The notes under the pieces: model-generated
What the model saw: only the letters and a program-made list of their open reading frames with translations
What the model was told of the DNA's origin: nothing
The model's database searches: none
Shown: positions 41,301 through 49,800 of the stretch, piece after piece
Layout: each line of letters opens with the position of its first letter
Position numbering within the stretch: the first letter of the stretch is position 1
Position numbers and translations under genes: made by a program
Source of the DNA: Clostridiales bacterium
GTDB lineage: Bacteria; Bacillota; Clostridia; Christensenellales; Aristaeellaceae
Assembly: GCA_012837965.1 (NCBI GenBank)
Contig: DUQF01000044.1
Span: 1-50,410 of the forward strand
DNA: 50,410 bases
Direction of reading: 5' to 3'

Positions 41301-42182
41301 GTGGATAACTGTTTGGTACAGCTTACACAGCTAAAAGATCGGTTGCCTCCTGCCCAACGCCAGGCGGTGGCCTTTCTGCTGGATAATACCCGTTCAATGT
41401 CCGGGCTTACTATCTCCCAGGTAGCGCAGGCTTGTGGGGTAAGTAACGCTACCCTGGTTCGTCTGTGCAAAACGCTTGGCTATAAAGGGTTTAAAGATTT
41501 TTCGCTGGCCTTGTCAGTTGCTGCCGCTACCCGTCCCGAAGAACCCCTGGCCTATAAAGATATTCAACCTACGGATGATTTACGTACCATCGCCGCCTCC
41601 GTCACCCGCCACAATCAGGCCGCCATTACGGATACCATGGCTATCCTCAACGAAAAGAGTATGGAAAAAACAGTGAGCTTGCTGCACAAAGCTCGCCGGG
41701 TGGATTTTTATGGGGTGGGTGTATCCGCCTTAGTGGCTATGGACGCCCAGATGAAGTTTCAGCGTTTGGGCAAGGAAAGCCAGACTTCTCCCGATCCGCA
41801 TATCCAAGTGGTAACTGCTGCCAGCTTGAAGCCCGGCGATGCGGGCGTACTGTTTTCCTATACCGGTGAAACCGCAGACACCCTGGATACCCTGAAGGCT
41901 ATCCGCCGCTCCGGCGCTACAACAATATCCATTACCGGATTGGGGCAAAACCGCCTAAGCAATCTTTCAGATATCACTTTGTTTGTAGCATCCTCAGAAA
42001 CCTTGGTGCGCTCGGCGGCTATGTCCAGCCGCATGAGCATGATGCACTTGGTAGATATTATTTTTTCCGCTGTGGCCGCCCGTGGCTATGAGCAATACAA
42101 ACTTAGTTTGGACCGTACTCACCGGGAAGGTAAGATAAAACGCCGGACACAAACGAAAAACGGTAAGGAGCAAGCTTTTTAG
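41301..42182 (+). CDS. murR: MurR/RpiR-family transcriptional regulator
   Basis: The 293 residues have the RpiR N-terminal helix-turn-helix (SGLTISQVAQACGVSNATLV) and a SIS sugar-phosphate sensor domain (RRVDFYGVGVSALVAMDAQM, GVLFSYTGETADTLDTLKAI). MurR senses MurNAc-6-phosphate in relatives. The start is GTG 41301 with AAGGGAG upstream. An ATG two bases earlier is in another frame and stops after 11 codons. The stop overlaps the murQ start (TAGTG), so the regulator and the etherase are co-translated, which fits regulation by the etherase substrate. Confidence 0.88.
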   Translation: MDNCLVQLTQLKDRLPPAQRQAVAFLLDNTRSMSGLTISQVAQACGVSNATLVRLCKTLGYKGFKDFSLALSVAAATRPEEPLAYKDIQPTDDLRTIAASVTRHNQAAITDTMAILNEKSMEKTVSLLHKARRVDFYGVGVSALVAMDAQMKFQRLGKESQTSPDPHIQVVTAASLKPGDAGVLFSYTGETADTLDTLKAIRRSGATTISITGLGQNRLSNLSDITLFVASSETLVRSAAMSSRMSMMHLVDIIFSAVAARGYEQYKLSLDRTHREGKIKRRTQTKNGKEQAF

Positions 42183-43102
42183 TGACACATATTTCTCAGC
42201 GGTACCTTAGGGATTTGTCTACCGAACAGGTGATGCAAGACAGTCAGAGCCTGGATCAGTTAGACGGCTTTGGTATTGCAAAACTAATGAATTCCGCCGA
42301 TGCCACGGTACACATAGCAGTGCAGCAGGCGCTACCCGCAATTGGCCGTGCCATTGATGAAATCGCAAAACGGCTGTCGGTAGGCGGCAGGCTCATTTAT
42401 ATTGGAGCCGGAACCAGTGGCAGGCTGGGGGTATTGGATGCCAGCGAATGCCCGCCCACCTTTGGGGTTGAGCCTGAAAAAGTAACGGGGATTATTGCCG
42501 GAGGCGACACCGCCCTGCGCCTGGCGGCGGAAGGGGCGGAGGATGACGAAGCCGTAGGCCAAAAAGATTTGGAAAATATTGGCCTTACCGACAAGGAAGC
42601 TGTTGTGGCCATCAGTGCCAGCGGTTACGCGCCCTACTGCTACGCCGCTTTACGCTATGCCAGGCAGGTGGGCGCTTTGGCTATCGCTCTTGTGTGCAAC
42701 AACAATACCCACCTATCCCAACAAGCGGATTTGGCTATCGAAGTACCCACGGGGCCTGAGGTGCTCATGGGTTCTACCCGTTTAAAGGCCGGAACTGCCA
42801 CCAAAATGGTGTTAAATATGTTGTCCACCGGCGCCATGGTGCGCACGGGCAGGGTATATCAGAATTTGATGGTGGACATGGTCGCCACCAATCAAAAACT
42901 TCAAGACCGGTCTTTGCGGATTATCCACCACGCGACGGGATTAAACCTTGAGCAAGCCGGTTCGCTGTTGCGCCAAGCCGGAGGGCATGTGAAAACAGCC
43001 ATTGTGATGCATTTAGCTCAGGCAGACAAAACCCAGGCGGAGCAAGCTCTCACAAAAACCGGGGGCTGGGTGGGCAGCGCACTTAAGGAGTTGGGAAAAT
43101 GA
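42182..43102 (+). CDS. murQ: N-acetylmuramic acid 6-phosphate etherase
   Basis: This 306-residue SIS-fold enzyme removes the lactyl group from MurNAc-6-phosphate, giving GlcNAc-6-phosphate and D-lactate during cell-wall recycling. The highly conserved IYIGAGTSGRLGVLDASECP and GVEPEKVTGIIAGGDTALRL segments and AVVAISASGYAPY are all present, with LMGSTRLKAGTATKMVLNML in the second half. The start is GTG 42182 overlapping the regulator stop. The stop overlaps the next gene as ATGA. No MurNAc phosphotransferase system is seen here, so the phosphate probably comes from the AnmK encoded two genes later. Confidence 0.95.
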   Translation: MTHISQRYLRDLSTEQVMQDSQSLDQLDGFGIAKLMNSADATVHIAVQQALPAIGRAIDEIAKRLSVGGRLIYIGAGTSGRLGVLDASECPPTFGVEPEKVTGIIAGGDTALRLAAEGAEDDEAVGQKDLENIGLTDKEAVVAISASGYAPYCYAALRYARQVGALAIALVCNNNTHLSQQADLAIEVPTGPEVLMGSTRLKAGTATKMVLNMLSTGAMVRTGRVYQNLMVDMVATNQKLQDRSLRIIHHATGLNLEQAGSLLRQAGGHVKTAIVMHLAQADKTQAEQALTKTGGWVGSALKELGK

Positions 43103-44136
43103 CCAAAGAGCAACTAATCCAAATTGCGCAGCAGTTTCAGGAAGAAGGCTATTTCCCCTCTTGTGCTATATCCATTTTTGATGCGAGGCGCACCTTGTGC
43201 CGGTTTTCGCTTGGAGATGCCTTAGAAGATAGCCTGTTTGACTTGGCTTCCCTTACCAAGTTGGCAACTAGCACCATGGTTTTGGATGGAATAGAAGAAG
43301 GCCGTTTCACCTTGCGGGATACTTTGCCCCAGCTGCTGCCTTGGGTAAGGAATGATATGCAATTTTTGCATCGGCTACAGGGAGTTACTTTATACCAGCT
43401 TCTCACCCATACCTCTGGATTGCCGGCCTGGTACCCTTTTTATGCCCATCCGGACTTTGAAAGCGCGTTTAGAGCGGTTTTGCTTTTGCCTCGGGTTCAG
43501 GAGATGGTGTACAGTGATATTGGCTTTATTCTTTTAGGCAAGATACTGGAAGAAACATGGCGGGCGCCGCTTCAAACGATTTTAGAGCAACGCCTGACCC
43601 AACCCCTGGGCCTTGGCAACTACGGGTTTCTTCCGGATTTGGAACAACACATCCTCCCCTCCGGTTACGGTAACCCCAAGGAAGAAGAGATGATTAAACC
43701 GTTTGGTGTTCAGTTTCAACATTTTCGCCCTTTAAATCAACCCATTATTGGCCAGGTACACGATGGAAACAGCTGGTATGCCTTTTCCGGCATATCCGGC
43801 CATGCGGGAATTTTTTCCGACTTGGACGGAGCGCAAAAGCTGGGACAACATTATTTAAACACAACTTCTCCCTTAAAGCTGTCCGCCATGCAGGAGCAAA
43901 CCTCCGGCCGAGGGCTGGGCTTTGAGGTTGGGAAAATGTATCCGGAAGGCTGTGGCCACACCGGTTTTACCGGCACAAGCCTGTATTTATCAAAATCCTT
44001 AGGGGTAGGCTGCGTGATTCTTACCAACCGATGCTTCTACCCGGATGGCAACTACAAGTTAACCAATCCTTTCAGACAAAAAATAAACCAGCTTGTATCA
44101 AAACATTTTGCCCAAAAGGAAGATAAGCATGAGTAA
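43099..44136 (+). CDS. Serine beta-lactamase-like hydrolase without signal peptide
   Basis: A 345-residue member of the class C beta-lactamase / esterase-like superfamily. The nucleophile motif SxxK is in DLASLTKLATST (residue about 49-52), the second motif reads YSDIGFILLG (YSD in place of YxN) and the third is HTG in CGHTGFTGTS. No signal peptide or membrane segment is present, so the protein is likely cytosolic, unlike typical penicillin-binding relatives. It lies between murQ and anmK with ATGA overlap on the left and an 8-base overlap on the right. I infer an action on imported muropeptides or anhydro-sugars, for example hydrolysis of a lactyl-amide or ester bond. Confidence 0.8.
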   Translation: MTKEQLIQIAQQFQEEGYFPSCAISIFDARRTLCRFSLGDALEDSLFDLASLTKLATSTMVLDGIEEGRFTLRDTLPQLLPWVRNDMQFLHRLQGVTLYQLLTHTSGLPAWYPFYAHPDFESAFRAVLLLPRVQEMVYSDIGFILLGKILEETWRAPLQTILEQRLTQPLGLGNYGFLPDLEQHILPSGYGNPKEEEMIKPFGVQFQHFRPLNQPIIGQVHDGNSWYAFSGISGHAGIFSDLDGAQKLGQHYLNTTSPLKLSAMQEQTSGRGLGFEVGKMYPEGCGHTGFTGTSLYLSKSLGVGCVILTNRCFYPDGNYKLTNPFRQKINQLVSKHFAQKEDKHE

Positions 44137-45310
44137 GCCTGATCAGGTTCCGGCAACAGAATATTACATTGGCCTCATGAGCGGCACCTCCCTTGACGGT
44201 TGCGACGCCGCCTTGATTGCTTGTCAGGGCGAGCAGGTGCAATTACTACATTTTATCACCCTGCCCATGCCGACAGCATTAAAAGCTCTGGTTCAGGACG
44301 CCTGCTCCCTCAATCGTTCCAATGTGGCGCTCATTTGCAGCCTGAACATGCAGTTGGGGCAGTTTTTTGCGCGGGCCGCCAAGGCCCTATGCGAGGGGGC
44401 GAATTTTGACATCAAAAAGGTAACCTGCATTGCCAGCCACGGTCAGACCGTTTGGCATATCCCTCCGCCTGGAGAGGAAGGGCTTTTGCCTTCCACCTTG
44501 CAGCTGGGAGAACCGGCCGCCATTGCTTACCACGCCGGGATTCCAGTAGTGGCGGGAATGCGCGCCATGGACATGGCGGCGGGCGGGCAGGGCGCCCCCA
44601 TGGTGCCCCTGTCCGAGTTTTTGCTGTACCGCTCCCAGACGGAGGACATCGCCCTTCAAAACCTTGGTGGGATTGGCAATGTAACCGTGTTGCCAAAAAA
44701 TTGCCAGATGGAAGATGTCTTCGCTTTTGATACCGGTCCCGCCAACCTGATTTTAGATGGTTTTGCTCAGCAGTTGTTTGCCGAACCCTACGATCGGGAC
44801 GGCGTCTTTTCCGCCAAGGGTCAAGTGCAAAAAGACTTGCTGAGTCAGTGGATGGCCATCCCCTATATTGATGCCCCTATTCCCAAATCCACCGGACGGG
44901 AGCTGTTTGGGGAAGCTTTTATCACAGAACAGTTGCAAAAAAACCGACATCTGAACCCTTACGACCTCATCGCCACAGCAGCGGCTTTCACTGCAGAGTC
45001 GATGGCCAGAAATTATCAACTATATGTGTTTTCTAAATACCCAGACCTAAAACAAATTGTCTTGGGTGGGGGCGGCGCCCGTAATCCTACCCTGAAGAAA
45101 ATGATTGCGCAAGCCTTCCCGGAACGTACCATTCTCACCCAAGAAGACTTGGGCTTTAACAGCGATGCCAAAGAGGCCGTTGCCTTTGCCTTGATAGGCA
45201 GGCAAACCATGAAGCACCTGCCCGGCAATGTGCCCTCCGCTACAGGCGCCAAGCAGGCAGTACCCCTTGGCAGCATCACCTGGCCGCCTGAGTATAGTCT
45301 TCAAAAATGA
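44129..45310 (+). CDS. anmK: Anhydro-N-acetylmuramic acid kinase
   Basis: The 393 residues match AnmK, which opens 1,6-anhydro-MurNAc and phosphorylates it to MurNAc-6-phosphate, the substrate of MurQ. Signatures are IGLMSGTSLDGCDAALIAC, IASHGQTVWHIPPPGE, LQLGEPAAIAYHAGIPVVAG, NLGGIGNVTVLP and DTGPANLILDGF, with VLGGGGARNPTLKKMI near the end. ATG 44129 lies inside the end of the previous gene and is preceded by AAGGAAG. Anhydro-sugars come from lytic transglycosylases, so the cell recycles its own or scavenged murein. Confidence 0.95.
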   Translation: MSKPDQVPATEYYIGLMSGTSLDGCDAALIACQGEQVQLLHFITLPMPTALKALVQDACSLNRSNVALICSLNMQLGQFFARAAKALCEGANFDIKKVTCIASHGQTVWHIPPPGEEGLLPSTLQLGEPAAIAYHAGIPVVAGMRAMDMAAGGQGAPMVPLSEFLLYRSQTEDIALQNLGGIGNVTVLPKNCQMEDVFAFDTGPANLILDGFAQQLFAEPYDRDGVFSAKGQVQKDLLSQWMAIPYIDAPIPKSTGRELFGEAFITEQLQKNRHLNPYDLIATAAAFTAESMARNYQLYVFSKYPDLKQIVLGGGGARNPTLKKMIAQAFPERTILTQEDLGFNSDAKEAVAFALIGRQTMKHLPGNVPSATGAKQAVPLGSITWPPEYSLQK

Positions 45311-45387
45311 CACAAAATTACTTATATTGTGCTTTTCAGGGCCTTGTCCCTGAAACCATAGAAAAAACCAAAATAAGGAGGAACCCC

Positions 45388-46893
45388 ATGAAACGAATTC
45401 TATCCCTTGTACTGGCGTTGCTAATGGCGCTGTCCCTAACAGCAACAGCCCAGGAACCCATGGTGCTCAAATACGGCACCGACGCTGAACCCATTGGTTT
45501 TGACCCCCACACAGTACCTGCCCTCGCTTCCACCCGCATTATGCTGCAAATGTATGAAACCCTTGTAGACGTGGATGAAAACATGAATGTTGTCCCGCTC
45601 CTTGCGGAAACTTGGGAGCAACCCGATGACCTGACCTATATCTTCCATCTGCGCAAAGGCGTCAAGTTCCATTCCGGCCGGGAAATGAAAGCAGAAGATG
45701 TCAAGTACAGCTTTGAGCGCATTCTTAACCCCGATTTGGGCGCTCTTGGTAACAGCGCCAGCTATGCCGGATACATCGAGAAAGTCGAAGTGCTCGACGA
45801 GTATTCCGTTAAGTTCACTTTGAAACAAATCAATGCTCCTTTCCTGTCCGCCCTGGCCTCCTCTTACCTGTCCATTGTAGACAAAGAGGCAGTAGAAGCT
45901 GCCGGCGGAAACCTGCTGCAATCAAGCGGTGGTACCGGTCCCTTTGTTCTGGGTGAATGGGTACCCGATAACTCCGTCACTGTACACCGGTTTGAAGACT
46001 ATTGGCAGGAAGGTGTAAAGTTTGAACGCATTGAATTCTACGTAATTACCGACCCTTCCGCCCGTATGTCCGCCTTGCGTACCGGCGAAGTTGACTTGAT
46101 TGTAGGCGACAGCGCTATGCTGTCTTTGGCAGAAAAAGCCAAGAATGTGGAAATTTATAAGGTACGCAGCCGCAACTACACCACCCTGTGCTTAAATCTG
46201 AACAAAGAAGAGTTGAAGGATGTGCGTGTGCGCCAGGCCATCTCCCTCGCCCTGAACCGTCAGGAGATTATTGACCTGGCCTTCAACGGTGAAGCGGAAA
46301 TCTCCGGCTTCGCGCCCGCTTCCATGGGCCACTGGGCAGTGGATGTGCTTGAGCATCCCCTCTATCAGCAGGATGTGGAAAAGGCCAAGGAACTGATGAA
46401 AGAAGCAGGGTACGAAAACGGCTTTACCCTCACCTGTACTGTAGGCTTGCTTGACAGCATCCGAAACAGCGGCACCGTTATCCAACAACAGTTGGCTGCC
46501 ATTGGCATTAACGTGGATGTGCAGAACAAAGAGAACGCGCAGTATGTAGACGACTGGAAGACGCATAACTTTGATCTGATGGTCTGTCAGAACGGCGCGG
46601 GCACCGACCCCAACCGTGCAGTAGCTTTCTTCTTCTCTACCACCGGATCTGCCAACATTGCCGAGTATTCCAACCCCCGTGTTGATGAGCTTTGCGAACT
46701 TGCTGCCGGTACCACCAACGTGGATCAGCGCCGTGAGTATTACCACGAAGCCATTAACATTATCTTGGATGAGTGCCCCAACGTAACCTTTGCCAGCCCC
46801 TATGATTACATCTATGCCTCAACCGACCTGAAGGGCTATGCCCCCACGGCCTCCAACATGGTGAATTTCAGATTCGCTTATATCGAAAAGTAA
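45388..46893 (+). CDS. Extracellular solute-binding protein, family 5 (probable muropeptide type)
   Basis: A 501-residue family 5 binding protein. Its signal peptide MKRILSLVLALLMALSLTAT ends near TAQEP without a lipobox cysteine. The mature part has YGTDAEPIGFDPHTVPALAS, LRKGVKFHSGREMKAEDVKY, SFERILNPDLGALGNSA and VRQAISLALNRQEIIDLAF. The start follows AAGGAGG. The gene is followed by a hairpin and by its permeases and ATPases, in the order A-B-C-D-F, as in oligopeptide transporters. Being fused into an operon with murQ and anmK, it probably delivers murein peptides or anhydro-muropeptides. This is inference from context. Confidence 0.92.
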   Translation: MKRILSLVLALLMALSLTATAQEPMVLKYGTDAEPIGFDPHTVPALASTRIMLQMYETLVDVDENMNVVPLLAETWEQPDDLTYIFHLRKGVKFHSGREMKAEDVKYSFERILNPDLGALGNSASYAGYIEKVEVLDEYSVKFTLKQINAPFLSALASSYLSIVDKEAVEAAGGNLLQSSGGTGPFVLGEWVPDNSVTVHRFEDYWQEGVKFERIEFYVITDPSARMSALRTGEVDLIVGDSAMLSLAEKAKNVEIYKVRSRNYTTLCLNLNKEELKDVRVRQAISLALNRQEIIDLAFNGEAEISGFAPASMGHWAVDVLEHPLYQQDVEKAKELMKEAGYENGFTLTCTVGLLDSIRNSGTVIQQQLAAIGINVDVQNKENAQYVDDWKTHNFDLMVCQNGAGTDPNRAVAFFFSTTGSANIAEYSNPRVDELCELAAGTTNVDQRREYYHEAINIILDECPNVTFASPYDYIYASTDLKGYAPTASNMVNFRFAYIEK

Positions 46894-46914
46894 GCAACCT
46901 ACCAATAACGGGTT

Positions 46915-46942
46915 GCGGCAGGGGAACAAAAGCCCTTGCCGC
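46915..46942 (+). terminator. Hairpin after the second solute-binding protein gene
   Basis: GCGGCAGGGG (46915-46924) pairs with CCCTTGCCGC (46933-46942), ten pairs with one G-U, around an 8-base loop. A GCGCCCTCTTTTAG tail follows. Like the hairpin at 7907-7936, it lies right after a binding-protein gene and before further operon genes, so partial termination or message protection is likely. Confidence 0.55.
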
Positions 46943-46962
46943 GCCCTCTTTTAGAGGAAATC

Positions 46963-47907
46963 ATGAAGAATTACATTATCCGCAGGGTTTTAATGCTTAT
47001 CCCTATTTTGCTGGGCATTAGTATTGCGATTTTCCTGATCATGCAGCTAATACCGGGCGATGTAGTGTCGGGTATCCTCGGCATTGAGGAAACCCCGGAA
47101 CTGCGCGCTATGTGGGAAAAAAAATTAGGGATAGACAAGCCCCTTGTTACCCAATACTTTAACTGGATAAGCGGCGTAGTACGGGGAGATTTTGGTGAGT
47201 CTTTCCGAACCGGCGCAAAGGTTTTCCCCGAGATTCTCTGGCGCTTTTCCATCTCGGCGGAGCTTGCCATTTTAGCATGCATTGTTGCTTGGATTATCGC
47301 CTTTCCTCTTGGCATTCTCTCGGCGCTAAAACGCAATTCTTTTATTGACAGGATTGTGCGGGTGGCTGCGCTTTTAGGGGTTTCGGTACCCGGATTCGCC
47401 TTTGCTACTTTGCTCATTCTCTTCCTGGCCTTGGTATTTGGATATTATCCGCCGATCAAATATGTTTCTCTCATGCAAAATCCCCTTAAAAATTTAGAGA
47501 TTATGATTTTGCCTGCCATTGTGCTAGGCAGCAGCATGGCGGGTTCCGTAATGCGTATGACCCGCTCGTCCATGCTGGAAGTGTTGCGGCAAGATTTTAT
47601 CAAAGCAGTGCGCGCCAAGGGAGCGCCGGAAAGGATCACCATCATGCGTCACGCTTTCCGTAACGCAAGCATCCCCATTGTAACGTTGGTTGGCATGCAG
47701 ATTGGCATTTTAATGGGGGGTACGGTGGTAATCGAACAAATTTTTTCGATTCCCGGTCTCGGGCAATACCTGTTAACCGGCATTTTTCAGCGAGATTTTC
47801 CCATCGTACAAGGTACTGTACTGTTTATGGCTACTATATATGTTATTATTAATCTTTTGGTAGATATTCTTTATACTTATATCGACCCGCGCATTACTTA
47901 CAGTTAG
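46963..47907 (+). CDS. Peptide ABC transporter permease, DppB/OppB type
   Basis: The 314 residues start MKNYIIRRVLMLIPILLGIS, the typical first helix, followed by FLIMQLIPGDVVSGI. About six membrane helices and the coupling loop IKAVRAKGAPERITIMRHAF identify the family. The C-terminal YIDPRITYS is standard. ATG 46963 follows AGAGGAAATC. An upstream in-frame ATG at 46936 lies next to the hairpin and is less likely. It pairs with the permease starting at 47922 after 14 bases. Confidence 0.92.
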   Translation: MKNYIIRRVLMLIPILLGISIAIFLIMQLIPGDVVSGILGIEETPELRAMWEKKLGIDKPLVTQYFNWISGVVRGDFGESFRTGAKVFPEILWRFSISAELAILACIVAWIIAFPLGILSALKRNSFIDRIVRVAALLGVSVPGFAFATLLILFLALVFGYYPPIKYVSLMQNPLKNLEIMILPAIVLGSSMAGSVMRMTRSSMLEVLRQDFIKAVRAKGAPERITIMRHAFRNASIPIVTLVGMQIGILMGGTVVIEQIFSIPGLGQYLLTGIFQRDFPIVQGTVLFMATIYVIINLLVDILYTYIDPRITYS

Positions 47908-47921
47908 GAGGGAGGTATAAG

Positions 47922-48794
47922 ATGTCAGATAAAAAAACATACGTCGATCGCCGCCTCCCAACAGGAGACAGCTTGTTAAAACAGCTGTGGCAAGACCCTC
48001 TTGGCAGGGCAGGATTTCTGGGTATCCTTTTTATTCTCTTGCTTGCCCTTTTTGCTCCAATTATTGCGCGTTATGATGTCGCCCAGATTAATTCAAAGGC
48101 GCGCCTTGCCGCGCCCAGCGGCACATACTGGTTTGGCACCGACAATTTCGGACGGGATATTTTCAGCCGCATTGTTTATGGGGCGCAGGTATCCCTGCTG
48201 GTAGGGGTGGTCTCTGTCAGCATCGCCGCCGGTATCGGTTATTTGTTTGGTCTGGCTGCCGGTTTTTTCGAAGGAAAGGTGGAAAGCACCATCATGATGC
48301 TGATGGATATTATCTTTGCCTTCCCTTCCATCCTGCTGGCGCTTTTAATTGTGGCTGTGTTAGGTACCAGTATTGTTAATACCATGATTGCCATCGGCAT
48401 TGTGAATATTCCGGTGTTCGCCCGCACGGTGCGGGCCTCTGTAAAGGCCGTCAAAGGCACCGACTACATTGCCAACGCACGCTCCGTGGGCTTAAAAAAC
48501 AGCGTCATCCTGTTCAGGCATATTACCCCCAACTCTCTGGCGCCTTTTACCGTGCAGGCTACCTTGGCGCTGTCAAGCGCTATCCTGACGGAAGCTACAA
48601 TGAGTTTTTTGGGCCTTGGCATCCAACCGCCCAACCCCTCTTGGGGGTCTATGCTGTCGGAAGCCCGCACCTACATGGAAATGGCGCCCTGGATGGTGGT
48701 GTTCCCAGCATTGTTCATCATCTTTACCATTTTATCATTCAACATTCTGGGGGACGCTCTGCGCGACGCGCTGGATCCCAAGTTGAAGCTGTAA
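47922..48794 (+). CDS. Peptide ABC transporter permease, DppC/OppC type
   Basis: A 290-residue second membrane subunit. A short N-terminal tail (MSDKKTYVDRRLPTGDSLLK) leads into LGRAGFLGILFILLLALFAP. The family motif WFGTDNFGRDIFSRIVYGAQ and the coupling loop IANARSVGLKNSVILFRHIT are present, as is LGDALRDALDPKLKL at the end. The start has AGGAGGGAGG upstream at 47907-47916. Gene order and spacing match the first transporter at 2275-6178, except that here the binding protein comes first. Confidence 0.93.
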   Translation: MSDKKTYVDRRLPTGDSLLKQLWQDPLGRAGFLGILFILLLALFAPIIARYDVAQINSKARLAAPSGTYWFGTDNFGRDIFSRIVYGAQVSLLVGVVSVSIAAGIGYLFGLAAGFFEGKVESTIMMLMDIIFAFPSILLALLIVAVLGTSIVNTMIAIGIVNIPVFARTVRASVKAVKGTDYIANARSVGLKNSVILFRHITPNSLAPFTVQATLALSSAILTEATMSFLGLGIQPPNPSWGSMLSEARTYMEMAPWMVVFPALFIIFTILSFNILGDALRDALDPKLKL

Positions 48795-48804
48795 GGAGGG
48801 ACAG

Positions 48805-49800
48805 ATGGGACACCTGCTTGAAATCAGTAATTTAAAAATCAGTACCCCAAGGGGCAAAAATCTGGTTCCTCTACTGGACAAAGTCAGCCTGAATGTACCT
48901 AAAGGACAATGCTTAGGTATTGTCGGCGAATCAGGTTGCGGCAAAAGCATCACCGCCACCTCCCTCTTGCAGCAATTGCCTTATCCCCTCAGGGTAACGG
49001 AAGGAACTACTGCCTTTGATTCTTTTCAACATGGCAAGGTTGATTTGTTGACACTTCCATCTAAAAAAATGCGCAACATACGCGGTCGGGAAATCGCCAT
49101 GATTTTTCAGGAACCCATGACCTCTTTGGACCCCATTTTCACCATCCAGCAACAAATGTTTGAGGCGCTGCAATTCCATTTTCCCCGTATGTCTCACAAA
49201 GAAATGTTGGATAAATGCCTTTCCATGTTGGTTAAGGTGAATATCCCCCGGCCAGAACAAACCCTGTCTTCCTACCCGCATCAACTTTCGGGCGGGCAGT
49301 TGCAGCGCATTATGATTGCCATCGCGCTGATGAATGACCCAAGGCTGTTGATTGCGGATGAGCCCACCACAGCCCTTGATGTGACCATTCAGATGCAGAT
49401 TTTAGATTTAATGAACGAACTGAAGGAAAGCAACGATGCCGCCGTGCTGATGATTACCCATGATTTGGGCGTCATCGCTGAAACCAGCCAGCACGTGGCA
49501 GTTTTTTATGCGGGACACATTGTAGAGGAAGCGCCGGTCATGGAGCTTTTCCATCATCCCCAGCATCCATACACAAAGGGGTTGCTAAAATCCATTTCTT
49601 CTCTTTCGGGAGATAGCAACCTATTGTACGCCATCCCCGGCATTGTGCCTCCGGGCGGAAGCTGGGATGCCCATTGCCGTTTTGCCGCCCGGTGTGAATA
49701 CGCAAGCGAGAAATGCTTAAAAGATGTGCCAGCACTAACCGAGGTTGCTTCTGGTCATCTGTGCAGGTGTTTTCTGCATCGCCAGGAGGTGGAAGCATGA
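48805..49800 (+). CDS. Oligopeptide ABC transporter ATP-binding protein, DppD/OppD type
   Basis: The 331 residues contain Walker A GESGCGKS, Q-loop IFQEPMTSLDP, signature LSGGQLQRIM, Walker B LLIADEPTTALD and H-loop ITHDLGVI, then the C-terminal CRFAARCEYASEKC cysteine segment. The ATG follows AAGGAGGGAC. The stop overlaps the start of the next ATPase as ATGA. It is most like OppD/DppD by gene order. Confidence 0.93.
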   Translation: MGHLLEISNLKISTPRGKNLVPLLDKVSLNVPKGQCLGIVGESGCGKSITATSLLQQLPYPLRVTEGTTAFDSFQHGKVDLLTLPSKKMRNIRGREIAMIFQEPMTSLDPIFTIQQQMFEALQFHFPRMSHKEMLDKCLSMLVKVNIPRPEQTLSSYPHQLSGGQLQRIMIAIALMNDPRLLIADEPTTALDVTIQMQILDLMNELKESNDAAVLMITHDLGVIAETSQHVAVFYAGHIVEEAPVMELFHHPQHPYTKGLLKSISSLSGDSNLLYAIPGIVPPGGSWDAHCRFAARCEYASEKCLKDVPALTEVASGHLCRCFLHRQEVEA

